From an uncultured Bacilli bacterium (lineage in GTDB: Bacteria > Bacillota_I > Bacilli_A > RF39 > UBA660): a stretch of DNA of 64,000 bases. The DNA is taken from contig CAKONF010000001.1 in NCBI GenBank assembly GCA_934097015.1, forward strand, positions 1 through 64,000, in the 5' to 3' direction. The notes under the pieces were generated by a model. That model worked only from the letters and a program-made list of their open reading frames with translations, did no database searches and had not been told where the DNA came from. Made by a program: the position numbers and the translations under genes. Shown here piece by piece: positions 52,871 through 60,732 of this stretch (the stretch's first letter is position 1; every line of letters begins with the position of its first letter).

Positions 52871-53398
52871 TTGAAATTTATAGGAAAAAGTTTAAAATTA
52901 TTAATAATATTTGTTTTTGTTTTTTCCTTAGTTAAAGTTAATGTTGAAAAAGATAATGGTATTGTTTTTAATGACAATAAGAATAAAGTGTTAGATTTAA
53001 CTGCAATGGCAATAAAAATGGAAGAAATAAGAATGAATGATTTATATTATCCTAAAGATACTTACGTTGGATATTTAACAGGTTATACTGCTGATTGTCC
53101 TTTATGTGGAGGTACTTTAGGTTGTACTGGGCAAAATGTTTTAGATGGAACAACTACATATAGTGATAAGGATTATGGAACTGTAAGAATTATGGCTTCA
53201 AGTCAAAGTTTATCTTGTGGTTCTATTGTTAGATTTGATAATAATGGAGAAAAAACTGTTGCGATTGTTCTTGATAGAGGTGTGACGGGTACTAATTTGG
53301 ATTTATTAGTAAGTGCAACTAGTGATGCATATGGTATAGGAAGAAAGTACATATCTTATGATGTATTAAGATATGGTTGGTCAAGAAGTAATTCTTGA
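52871..53398 (+). CDS. Exported 3D-domain protein (YabE/Rpf-related)
   Basis: 175 aa from a TTG start with GAGGTGAT upstream. Signal-anchor helix at ~8-22 (LLIIFVFVFSLVKV). The C-terminal 3D domain shows TGYTADCPLCGGTLGCTGQNV near 72-92 and IVLDRGVTGTNLDLLVSATSDAYGIGRK near 138-165. The three conserved aspartates of the MltA/EXLX-type barrel are visible. A cell-wall lytic or remodelling role is known for the family. Between tatD and rsmA, as yabE in Bacillus; the G5 domains of YabE are absent. Confidence 0.82.
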   Translation: MKFIGKSLKLLIIFVFVFSLVKVNVEKDNGIVFNDNKNKVLDLTAMAIKMEEIRMNDLYYPKDTYVGYLTGYTADCPLCGGTLGCTGQNVLDGTTTYSDKDYGTVRIMASSQSLSCGSIVRFDNNGEKTVAIVLDRGVTGTNLDLLVSATSDAYGIGRKYISYDVLRYGWSRSNS

Positions 53399-53418
53399 TT
53401 TTTTAAAAGAGGTAATAT

Positions 53419-54195
53419 ATGATTAAACATGATTTTAAGAAGAAATATGGACAAAATTTTTTAAATAATGATAAAATACTTGATGATATATCAAATAGTT
53501 TTTGTATGAAAGATAATAGTATGATTGTTGAAGTTGGTGCTGGTAGTGGAGTATTAACAAAAAGACTTATTACAAAAAATGTACCTGTTATTTCTTTTGA
53601 AATAGATGAAAGTTTAAAAGAATATTTAGATAAAATATCTTGTGATAATTTAAATGTTGTTTATAAAGATTTTTTAAGTATAAATTTAAAAGATTATTTA
53701 GATAGTGATAAGCATATTTATTTTGTTGCTAATGTTCCTTATTATATAACAACTCCTATTATATCTAAATTTATAGATGAAAATATTATTCCAGATGTTA
53801 TGGTTATGATGGTTCAAAAAGAAGTTGCAGAGCGATTAAGTGCTAAAGTCGGTACAAAAAATTATGGTGCAATAAGCGCTATATTGAATTATTATTATGA
53901 GATTGAATACTTATTTACTGTTGATAGAAACAATTTTTATCCAGTTCCTAACGTAGATAGTGCTGTTATAAAATTTACTAAAAGAAAAGTTTTGTTAGAT
54001 TTAGTTAGTTTTTCTAAATATAAAAAATTTATTAATTATGCTTTTATGCAAAAAAGAAAGAATTTAAAAAATAATTTGAAGAATTATGATTTGGAAAAAA
54101 TAGAGTGTATATTAAAAAAATATAATTTAGATTTAACTGATAGAGCAGAAGATGTTGATTATAAAATATTTGTTGAGATTGTAAATAATTTATAA
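53419..54195 (+). CDS. rsmA: 16S rRNA dimethyladenosine transferase
   Basis: 258 aa. KKKYGQNFLNNDKILDDI at ~6-23, SAM motif IVEVGAGSGVLTKRL near 36-50, FVANVPYYITTPIISKFI near 98-115 (NVPY active site), and YPVPNVDSAVIKF near 174. Dimethylates the two adenosines of the 16S 3' hairpin. AGAGG precedes ATG. Confidence 0.95.
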   Translation: MIKHDFKKKYGQNFLNNDKILDDISNSFCMKDNSMIVEVGAGSGVLTKRLITKNVPVISFEIDESLKEYLDKISCDNLNVVYKDFLSINLKDYLDSDKHIYFVANVPYYITTPIISKFIDENIIPDVMVMMVQKEVAERLSAKVGTKNYGAISAILNYYYEIEYLFTVDRNNFYPVPNVDSAVIKFTKRKVLLDLVSFSKYKKFINYAFMQKRKNLKNNLKNYDLEKIECILKKYNLDLTDRAEDVDYKIFVEIVNNL

Positions 54196-54251
54196 TTTAT
54201 ATTATTTGTTCTTTTTTTTATTATTTTTTATATATTTAATTAGGTGATATA

Positions 54252-55025
54252 ATGGAGTTTAATGTTGGTGACTATGTTACTAGAAACAGCTACAACAATG
54301 ATACTATTTTTGAAATAGTTGATTTTAAAGATGATTTAGTTATTTTAAAGGGTGTAGATATTAGATTGTTTGCGGATGCTAAAGTTGATGATTTAGTAAA
54401 ATGTGATTATCAAAATAAAGATGATGAATTTGTAAGAAATATTATTGTTAGAGATAATATGGATAGAAGTGAGTATTTTTATTTGCCTGCTAAAATATTA
54501 CATATTGATGGAGATAGAGATTATTTAAATCGTTGTTTAGAGTTTTATAAAAAAGCAAATGTATTTGCAGTTGGTGAATATGTTAATGAAAATGATATTG
54601 GTAATATAACATTAAAATTATTAAAAAAGTATAAACCCGATATTTTAATTGTTACCGGACATGATTCAATAAACAAATCAAAAGATGTTAATAATATAAA
54701 TAATTATAAAAATTCTAAAAATTTTGTTAATGCTGTATATAAGGCAAGAGAATATGAGAAAAGTCATGAAAAGTTAGTTATTATTGCGGGTGCTTGTCAA
54801 AGTGATTATGAAGCTCTTATTAAGGCTGGTGCTAATTTTGCATCCAGTCCTAAACGTATTAATATCCATGCTTTAGACCCTGCTATTATTGCAATTAATT
54901 TAGCTCTTACTGAAAAAGATAAGGATATTAATTTAATTGATTTATTATCCAAAACTAAATATGGTAAAGATGGAATTGGTGGGTTAAAATCAAAAGGTAT
55001 GATGTATGTAGGTTATCCTAGATAA
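54252..55025 (+). CDS. yabG: Sporulation-specific protease YabG
   Basis: 257 aa. An N-terminal SH3-like segment, FNVGDYVTRNSYNNDTIFEIVDF, then the YabG core with AKILHIDGDRDYLNRCLEFYKKA near 78-100, DILIVTGHDSI near 130, IIAGACQSDYEALIKAGANFASSPKRINIHALDPA near 178-212 and GIGGLKSKGMMYVGYPR at the end. Mother-cell coat-processing cysteine protease. Follows rsmA as in Bacillus. Its leader shares a 24-bp stretch with that of yabP. Confidence 0.92.
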   Translation: MEFNVGDYVTRNSYNNDTIFEIVDFKDDLVILKGVDIRLFADAKVDDLVKCDYQNKDDEFVRNIIVRDNMDRSEYFYLPAKILHIDGDRDYLNRCLEFYKKANVFAVGEYVNENDIGNITLKLLKKYKPDILIVTGHDSINKSKDVNNINNYKNSKNFVNAVYKAREYEKSHEKLVIIAGACQSDYEALIKAGANFASSPKRINIHALDPAIIAINLALTEKDKDINLIDLLSKTKYGKDGIGGLKSKGMMYVGYPR

Positions 55026-55122
55026 AATAATAGAAATGCTAGACAAAATGCTTGCAATTAAGAAATATTTATAATAAAATGTAGTTAGAGTTTATAAAAC
55101 TTGAAAGGAGTGCATGTTAATT

Positions 55123-55380
55123 ATGAAAATAACATCTGTAAATGTAAAAAAAGTTGAAAAAGAAGGCTCTAGAATGAAAGGTAAAGCATCTATTTTATTA
55201 GATGACTCATTTGCTGTTCATGATATTAGAATAATAGAAGGAGATAACGGTTTATTTATAGCTATGCCTAGTAGAAAAACTGCTACTGGTGAATATAAAG
55301 ATATAGCTCATCCAATCAACTCTGATGCTAGAAAAATGTTTGAAGATGCTATAATCGATGCTTATAATAAAGCTGAATAA
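55123..55380 (+). CDS. spoVG: SpoVG family regulator
   Basis: 85 aa from ATG at 55123; an ATG three codons upstream is too near the AAAGGAG site to be sure, and family length favours 55123. ITSVNVKKV, GKASILLDDSFAVHDIRIIEGDNGLFIAMPSRK and YKDIAHPINSDARKMFEDAI are the full SpoVG signature. Small RNA- and DNA-binding protein affecting septation and sporulation. Own terminator follows. Confidence 0.94.
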   Translation: MKITSVNVKKVEKEGSRMKGKASILLDDSFAVHDIRIIEGDNGLFIAMPSRKTATGEYKDIAHPINSDARKMFEDAIIDAYNKAE

Positions 55381-55385
55381 TAAAA

Positions 55386-55410
55386 TTGACCTGTAATTGG
55401 TCTTTTTTTT
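55386..55410 (+). terminator. Intrinsic terminator of spoVG
   Basis: TTGACC..GGTC (55388-55402) with a 7-nt loop followed by eight T. Confidence 0.6.
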
Positions 55411-55443
55411 ATATAATTTTATATATTTAATTAGGTGATATTA

Positions 55444-55731
55444 ATGGAAAATAGTTTTGATAGTAATGTAATTAGTCATAGTATTAAAATATTGGAACGT
55501 AGTAATATATTTATCAATGGTACTAAGAAAGTACATAATTTTAATGAAAATGAATTTCATATTAATACTGTTATGGGTAATTTAGTCATTAAAGGTAGTA
55601 ATTTAGAATTAATAAAATTAGATACTAATGATGGTAATATATGTATTAAGGGTAAAATTAATAGTGTTAATTATTTAGATGGTATTGATGGAGAAAAAGA
55701 AGATGGATTCTTTAGCAAATTATTTAAATGA
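55444..55731 (+). CDS. yabP: Sporulation protein YabP
   Basis: 95 aa from ATG at 55444 (TAGGTGAT upstream; the GTG at 55435 is inside that site). HSIKILERSNIFINGTKKVHNFNENEFHINTVMGNLVIKGSNLELIKLD is the YabP/YqfC pattern. It ends 4 nt inside the next membrane gene, the usual yabP-yabQ arrangement. Mother-cell protein of unknown mechanism. Confidence 0.88.
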   Translation: MENSFDSNVISHSIKILERSNIFINGTKKVHNFNENEFHINTVMGNLVIKGSNLELIKLDTNDGNICIKGKINSVNYLDGIDGEKEDGFFSKLFK

Positions 55732-55949
55732 AAATATTTGTTAATATATTAATTACGTTTTTATATTGGTTTTTATTGTTTTATTTGATAAAAAAAATAA
55801 CGTTTAGTAAAGTGTTGAAATATATTTTATTGATTTTATCTTTTGTTGGTTATATAATTTTATATTATTTTTATTATGATGGTAGTTTTAATATTTATAA
55901 TTATATTATTATTATATTTACATTTATTTACATGTTTATATATAAATAA
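55728..55949 (+). CDS. YabQ-like sporulation membrane protein (short)
   Basis: 73 aa with three predicted membrane helices (~5-22, ~28-47, ~53-72). The position, coupled to yabP and before divIC, is that of YabQ in Bacillus. YabQ is longer there (~200 aa), and the sequence is too simple to prove homology. Confidence 0.6.
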   Translation: MKIFVNILITFLYWFLLFYLIKKITFSKVLKYILLILSFVGYIILYYFYYDGSFNIYNYIIIIFTFIYMFIYK

Positions 55950-55997
55950 TTTAATTATTTTTTGATTTTGTGGTATTATTATTATGGTGGAAAGTAT

Positions 55998-56297
55998 ATG
56001 AAAAGAAAAGTTAATAAAGGTGCTAAAAGAAGAATGTTTTTATGGTTTTCTATTTTTGTTTTATTAATATCTTATATGTCTTATACTACAATTACGTATT
56101 GGAAAGAGATTATGAAAAATAAGAAGGAAAAGAAAGATTTAGAAACTAAGTATAGTAAATTATTATCTGATAAAGAAGTACTTGAAACTGATGTAAAGAA
56201 ATTACAGGACCCAGATTATGTTGCTAAATATGCTAGAGAAAAATATTTATATAGTAAAGATGGAGAGCTTATTATTAAGATAGTTGATAATGATTAA
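55998..56297 (+). CDS. divIC: Septum formation initiator FtsB/DivIC
   Basis: 99 aa from ATG at 55998 (GGTGGAAAG upstream). A basic cytoplasmic start (KRKVNKGAKRR), one membrane helix (~16-36) and a coiled coil (KNKKEKKDLETKYSKLLSDKEVLETDVKKLQDPDYVAKYAREKYLYSKDGE) ending in the conserved DPxYVEKxAREKL-like motif. Divisome component, working with FtsL and DivIB. Same position as Bacillus divIC. Confidence 0.9.
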   Translation: MKRKVNKGAKRRMFLWFSIFVLLISYMSYTTITYWKEIMKNKKEKKDLETKYSKLLSDKEVLETDVKKLQDPDYVAKYAREKYLYSKDGELIIKIVDND

Positions 56298-56320
56298 TAA
56301 ATGTGATATATTATATTCAT

Positions 56321-56678
56321 GGGGTCGTAATGGCTTCGACAGGATATGTTTCTATCTAACTGCAAGTGGTGTGCTATCCCTTAATTAGCAACCCAGTTTA
56401 AATTAACTGACAAAACATTTAATAATAACGCTTTAGCATTTGCCTAATTTGGCAATAAAGCACTTTAATCTTATTTGCTTATAGGTTTGATTAGGGTTCA
56501 TATATATAAGATATATCAATTGTTTTGTTTAGGATAATTGACGAATATTTATAAACTATATTAATAAATAGGATTGTTAGACTCTTTTTTATTAATGAAT
56601 AATTTGTTCTAACTAAACTTGTAGATGTTGGATAAGGAAGTATTTTGGACGTGAGTTCAATTCTCACCGGCTCCACCA
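56321..56678 (+). ncRNA. ssrA: Transfer-messenger RNA
   Basis: Starts GGGGTCGTAATGGCTTCGAC and ends in the tRNA-like half with GAGTTCAATTCTC and ACCGGCTCCACCA, CCA encoded. The tag frame reads (K)LTDKTFNNNALAFA and stops at TAA, giving a protease tag ending ALAFA. About 358 nt, one-piece type. The ACCGGCTCC 3' end pairs with the first seven bases. Rescues stalled ribosomes with SmpB. Confidence 0.96.
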
Positions 56679-56716
56679 AATTAATAAATAAACTTATTTT
56701 ATGAGTTAATATATTG

Positions 56717-56743
56717 ACTAACAGAAATGTTGGTTTTTATTTT
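56717..56743 (+). terminator. Intrinsic terminator of ssrA
   Basis: ACTAACA/TGTTGGT (56717-56734, GAAA loop) followed by a T-rich run. Confidence 0.7.
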
Positions 56744-56820
56744 TTTTAGAAGAATATAAATCAATTGTATTTAAATTGATCTTTTTGCGAAATTTAATTA
56801 TAACATTAACGATCTTATAT

Positions 56821-56850
56821 AAAAAGATCAAATTTATCTTGATCTTTTTT
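56821..56850 (+). terminator. Hairpin upstream of the AIPR gene
   Basis: AAAAAGATCA/TGATCTTTTT (56821-56849) followed by T. Related GATCTTTTT words occur at 56779 and 56816. It could be the right border of an inserted segment or a second terminator. No promoter motif is strong in the 40 bp that follow. Confidence 0.5.
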
Positions 56851-56889
56851 GTTTGCTGTGATATGATTTGATTATGAGAGGTGTATTTT

Positions 56890-58857
56890 ATGTCAAAAAC
56901 TACTATTAAAGATGCAATTTATATATCTATAAAAAATTTAATGAGAAAAAATAATTGTGTATATGTTAGTTTAAAAGATATATATATTGAAGTTGCAAGT
57001 TATTTAAAAAAAGAACAAAACTATGGGTTAGAAAGTTCTATTAGAGGAAGACTTCAAGAATGTTGTAGTCAATATAAATTTTTTAAAGGAGAAAATCTCT
57101 TTAAAACTAGAGAAGTAAAATCTGGTATGTGGACTATCGTTAAAATTGGTGAAACTATGAACAAATATATAAGATATAAAAACAATAAATTTTTGATTAC
57201 AAATAATGATTGGATTGATTTTGAAGAATGTTCAATCTTAGATAATTTATATATTGAAGAAAATAACAAAGATATTATATATGAAGTTAAATTAACTAAT
57301 GAAATAGGAAAAGAAAAAGCGAACGTTATAATAAATGAATTAATTTCTATTAGAAATTTGCTTAAGAATTATAAAGATTTTAAAGGATCTGATGAAGGCT
57401 ATGGAAAATCTTTTGAGGTTTTTGCAGTTTCTACATTACAAAATATTTCCTATTTAGAATGTGTTTCAAAATATATAGTGCATGGTGATAAAGATGGAAA
57501 AATTGATGCAATATTTTATAATTCTAAAGAAGTTTATGTTTATCAAATAAAAATTGGAATGATTAATGATGATTGTTTTGATGCTATTAATTATAATTAT
57601 AATTTATGTAAAAATAATAAAATTCCACAAGATGGAAGTGATTTATATAATTTCTATAAATTACATGAAAATGAACTAAAAAATAAAAATACTAACTATA
57701 AAACTGTATCTTCTAATTCTAAACAAGAGTATAATTATACTCCTAACGAAATATATGATTTATTTTTTAAAATAAAATTATTACCATCTTATTTTAATAA
57801 TCTTGAACTTTATATAAATAAACCGATAACCAATAATTCTGGAAGACGTGTATATAATGTTTCAACTGATGGAGAAAATAATTATATTTTCTTTATAAAA
57901 GCTTATGATTTAATTGAAAGTATATGTAATGCTTTGGGTATAAATTATGAAAAAAGTGAAAATGATAATATTGATTTATCTAAATATTTTTATGATAATG
58001 TTAGAGGAATGTTGTCTCAAAAAAAAGATATGATTAAAACTATAAAAGAAGAACCACATAATTTTATTAAATATAATAATGGTATAAGCATTAATGGAAA
58101 AGTAGAAAATTTAAATGATCAGATTAAAATAATTAATCCAGTAATAAATAATGGACAACAAACTATTTATACATTAGTGAAATCAAATGATGATTTAACT
58201 AAAGTCATTTTACCTGTTAAAATAACTAATGAAACAGATCCTATTATCAATGTTAATATTTCTAAATATACAAACGATCAAGTAAATGTAAAAGAGATTG
58301 ATATGTTATCAATTAATAAATATATTAGAAATATTCAATTTAAACTTTTAAATAATAGTGAATATTTTTTGAAGATTCATACTAGTGGGACAAAAGAATA
58401 TGAATCTTTAATGAAATGCATATATAAAGATAGTAAAATTATTAGTTTAATGGATTTTATAAAGTTATATTATTCTATTTTAAATAGTGATAATTTAGGT
58501 AATTGGAAAAATAGCCCTAATAAAATGATAGATGATTTTAAAATTGAAGAGGATTTTGATTTTGAGATATCTTTAAAAGTTTGTAAGGCAACTGAAATGT
58601 ATAAAGTTTATGTAAATAATTTAAAGGATAAAAAATTAAAAGCTGATTTAAAAACTGCTGATATTGCATTAAAATATATTTTATATAAATACAACTTTAA
58701 TATTGAAGATGCGGTTAAAATTATAATTGATATTAATAATAAATATTTTTATAATCTCAATGACAAAAAAAGAAAAAGCAAGTTAATAGATATATATAAG
58801 AGCAACAACATTATCAATATAATAAAAGAAAAATGTGATAATATTACAACAAATTGA
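56890..58857 (+). CDS. AIPR-family protein (abortive phage infection, predicted nuclease)
   Basis: 655 aa from ATG at 56890 (GAGAGGTG upstream). An N-terminal winged-helix segment (~1-85, ending GMWTIVK) is followed by a PD-(D/E)xK-like core: FEVFAVSTLQ near 175, GKIDAIFYNSKEVYVYQIKIG near 205 (D and QxK). The AIPR domain holds FYDNVRGMLSQKKDMIKTI near 370, EEPHNFIKYNNGISI near 392-406 and INNGQQTIYTLVKS near 420. AIPR proteins occur alone or with restriction genes and protect against phage. Located 211 bp after ssrA, a classic island integration point. The gene is alone, with no methyltransferase. Confidence 0.8.
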   Translation: MSKTTIKDAIYISIKNLMRKNNCVYVSLKDIYIEVASYLKKEQNYGLESSIRGRLQECCSQYKFFKGENLFKTREVKSGMWTIVKIGETMNKYIRYKNNKFLITNNDWIDFEECSILDNLYIEENNKDIIYEVKLTNEIGKEKANVIINELISIRNLLKNYKDFKGSDEGYGKSFEVFAVSTLQNISYLECVSKYIVHGDKDGKIDAIFYNSKEVYVYQIKIGMINDDCFDAINYNYNLCKNNKIPQDGSDLYNFYKLHENELKNKNTNYKTVSSNSKQEYNYTPNEIYDLFFKIKLLPSYFNNLELYINKPITNNSGRRVYNVSTDGENNYIFFIKAYDLIESICNALGINYEKSENDNIDLSKYFYDNVRGMLSQKKDMIKTIKEEPHNFIKYNNGISINGKVENLNDQIKIINPVINNGQQTIYTLVKSNDDLTKVILPVKITNETDPIINVNISKYTNDQVNVKEIDMLSINKYIRNIQFKLLNNSEYFLKIHTSGTKEYESLMKCIYKDSKIISLMDFIKLYYSILNSDNLGNWKNSPNKMIDDFKIEEDFDFEISLKVCKATEMYKVYVNNLKDKKLKADLKTADIALKYILYKYNFNIEDAVKIIIDINNKYFYNLNDKKRKSKLIDIYKSNNIINIIKEKCDNITTN

Positions 58858-58967
58858 TTTTTAGTATAATTATGTATAATTTTTATTGATTTTAATGTAA
58901 GTTTTGTGTGATAAATGCGGTAGACTCAAGAAAAATAAAAGATAAATATAAGTTAATTAAAAATTTA

Positions 58968-58993
58968 AATACCTTATTTTAAGGTGTTTTTTA
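58968..58993 (+). terminator. Intrinsic terminator after the AIPR gene
   Basis: ACCTT/AAGGT (58971-58985) around ATTTT then G and six T. The rest of 58858-59052 shows no gene. Confidence 0.5.
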
Positions 58994-59052
58994 TGTTAAA
59001 TAATTTACATTGTTTTTAAATAATGGTACAATTTATTTAGGAGGTTATTGAG

Positions 59053-59865
59053 ATGGAAGAAAAGAAAAAAGTTAATTATGGTTTAATTATATTTATAGCA
59101 ATAGTTGTTATATTATTTATACCTATCATAGTGGATTATGTTGGTAAAAAAAATATAAGTGTTTTATCAAGTAAAGATATTACTGAAAAAATGAATGCTA
59201 AAGAATCATTTATAGTTTATATAGGTGATGCTGATAAATCAACAAAGAGTGGTTTAAGAAGTGTTAGAGATTTAACTAAGACAGATTATGCAACAGATTA
59301 TAGTGTTTATACTGTTAAATCTAGTGATGATGTTAAAAAAACTTTAGGAGATAAAGTGGAAGTTGCTGTAATTGTTGAAGGTGATATTCAAAAAACATAT
59401 GCTAAATATGATGAAAAAAATATTACTAATGATGCAAACATTTATTATCTAGGAAATATTACTGATAAAAATAGAACTTATAAGGTTGCTGAAAATTTTA
59501 AAGCTTATAAAAAATTAGTAAAAAGTGATAAAACTACTATGGCTGTATTTGGTAGAGATAATTGTTTCTATTGTAATAAATTTAAACCAGTATATAATGC
59601 TGTTAGTGAAAAATATAATGTAGATATTTATTTCTTTGATTCATTAAGTTATGATGAAACTGAATATGAAAAAATAACTAATATGGACTTAGCTGTTCCT
59701 GCTAAATGCAGTAGTGAAGGTAAAGAATTTAAATTATCTGATGGATTTGGTACTCCATTAACATTAATTACTAAAAAAGGTAAAGTTGTTGACTGTATAA
59801 GTGGATATGTTAATAGAAGTTCATTAATAGATAAATTAAAAACAAATAATATGATAAGTGAGTGA
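59053..59865 (+). CDS. Membrane-anchored thioredoxin-like protein
   Basis: 270 aa. One N-terminal helix (~9-29, YGLIIFIAIVVILFIPIIVDY) with the rest outside. The C-terminal thioredoxin fold shows FGRDNCFYCNKFKPVYNAVSEKY near 165-187, with the CFYC redox motif, and GFGTPLTLI near 228-236, with the cis-Pro. The N-terminal part (FIVYIGDADKSTKSGLRSV) resembles a degenerate thioredoxin fold without Cys. Probably an extracytoplasmic thiol oxidoreductase. An AGGAGG site precedes ATG and the next gene follows within a few bases, giving an operon. Confidence 0.82.
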   Translation: MEEKKKVNYGLIIFIAIVVILFIPIIVDYVGKKNISVLSSKDITEKMNAKESFIVYIGDADKSTKSGLRSVRDLTKTDYATDYSVYTVKSSDDVKKTLGDKVEVAVIVEGDIQKTYAKYDEKNITNDANIYYLGNITDKNRTYKVAENFKAYKKLVKSDKTTMAVFGRDNCFYCNKFKPVYNAVSEKYNVDIYFFDSLSYDETEYEKITNMDLAVPAKCSSEGKEFKLSDGFGTPLTLITKKGKVVDCISGYVNRSSLIDKLKTNNMISE

Positions 59866-59870
59866 TAAGT

Positions 59871-60332
59871 ATGTCAAAAGATAAAACTGTATTACAATGT
59901 GTATTAGAATTTAAGAAGAGGTATCCATGTACTATAATGTGGAGAGTTAGAAAACATTGTGCTGTTATAGAAAAGCATTTAAATCCTGGAGAAAGAGTTT
60001 TATATGCTTTTGCAGCACAAAAAAATGATAATGCTACACAAATATTTGATACAGCTGTATTGTGTGTTACGAGTGATAGAATATTAATAGCGCAAGATCA
60101 AATATTATATGGATATACTTTAAATTCAATTACTCCTGAAATGTATAATGATATGCAAATATTTTCTGGGATATTTTGGGGTAAAATATGTATAGATACA
60201 GTTAAAGAAGTGATGTATTTTTCAAACTTTTCTAAAAAAGCATTACCAGAAGTACAAAGCGTAATATCTATGTATATGATGGAAGCAAAAAAAATGTATC
60301 CTGATAAAGATAAAATTAGTTCTAGTAAGTAG
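59871..60332 (+). CDS. Bacterial PH-domain-like protein
   Basis: 153 aa from ATG at 59871. A helical start (CVLEFKKRYPCTIMWRVRKHCAVIEKHLNPGERVLYAFA) leads into a beta-rich block, TAVLCVTSDRILIAQDQILYGYTLNSITP near 65-93, with the L.VT..RI....... pattern of bacterial PH domains. It ends in a helix (LPEVQSVISMYMMEAKKM). No membrane helix. Function unknown. Lies inside the operon with the thioredoxin-like gene, 5 bp after its stop. Confidence 0.65.
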   Translation: MSKDKTVLQCVLEFKKRYPCTIMWRVRKHCAVIEKHLNPGERVLYAFAAQKNDNATQIFDTAVLCVTSDRILIAQDQILYGYTLNSITPEMYNDMQIFSGIFWGKICIDTVKEVMYFSNFSKKALPEVQSVISMYMMEAKKMYPDKDKISSSK

Positions 60333-60343
60333 AACTTTTTTTA
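60318..60343 (+). terminator. Intrinsic terminator after the PH-like gene
   Basis: AGTTCT/AGAACT (60318-60336) includes the stop codon and runs into seven T. Confidence 0.75.
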
Positions 60344-60377
60344 TGTTTTGTAATATATTATTATAGGTGAATAAATT

Positions 60378-60680
60378 ATGAATAATGAATTATATGATAC
60401 TTATATTATAAAAAAAGGAGACACATTATATGGTATTGGTAAAAAATATAATATAAATCCAGAATTATTGAGTTTAGTAAATGGGTTAAAGATGGAAGAT
60501 TATATATATGAAAATCAAGAAATAATGATACCTAAATCAGGATATAGTTATTATTTAACTAAAAGTGGAGACAATTTAAATGATATATTAGATTTATTTA
60601 ATGTTGATTATAGAGAATTTAATAAAGTTAATAATAGAATATTATTAGAAGAAGGACAATTATTTGCATATAAAAGATAG
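60378..60680 (+). CDS. Two-LysM-repeat protein
   Basis: 100 aa. LysM repeat one, YIIKKGDTLYGIGKKYNINPELLSLVNGLKMEDYIYENQEIMIP, at ~9-53. Repeat two, YYLTKSGDNLNDILDLFNVDYREFNKVNNRILLEEGQLFAY, at ~58-98. No signal peptide, so it may be a cytosolic or spore-coat LysM protein (SafA-type morphogens also lack signals). Own promoter not clear. Terminator follows immediately. Confidence 0.88.
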   Translation: MNNELYDTYIIKKGDTLYGIGKKYNINPELLSLVNGLKMEDYIYENQEIMIPKSGYSYYLTKSGDNLNDILDLFNVDYREFNKVNNRILLEEGQLFAYKR

Positions 60681-60697
60681 AATTATATCTTTTTTTT
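60672..60697 (+). terminator. Intrinsic terminator after the LysM gene
   Basis: AAAAGATA/TATCTTTT (60672-60693) around GAATTA and followed by more T; overlaps the stop codon. Confidence 0.75.
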
Positions 60698-60732
60698 TGT
60701 TATACTTTATTTAGTATAGGATAGGTGATTAT

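Noticed and set aside
56491..56679. Minus-strand frame across the tmRNA 3' half
   Set aside because: It is the complement of the tRNA-like end of ssrA and has no coding support.
56640..58960. Duplicate of the ssrA 3' end as an attR site after the AIPR gene
   Set aside because: No copy of the GTTCAATTCTC..CCGGCTCCACCA end was found before 59 kb, so integration remains unproven.
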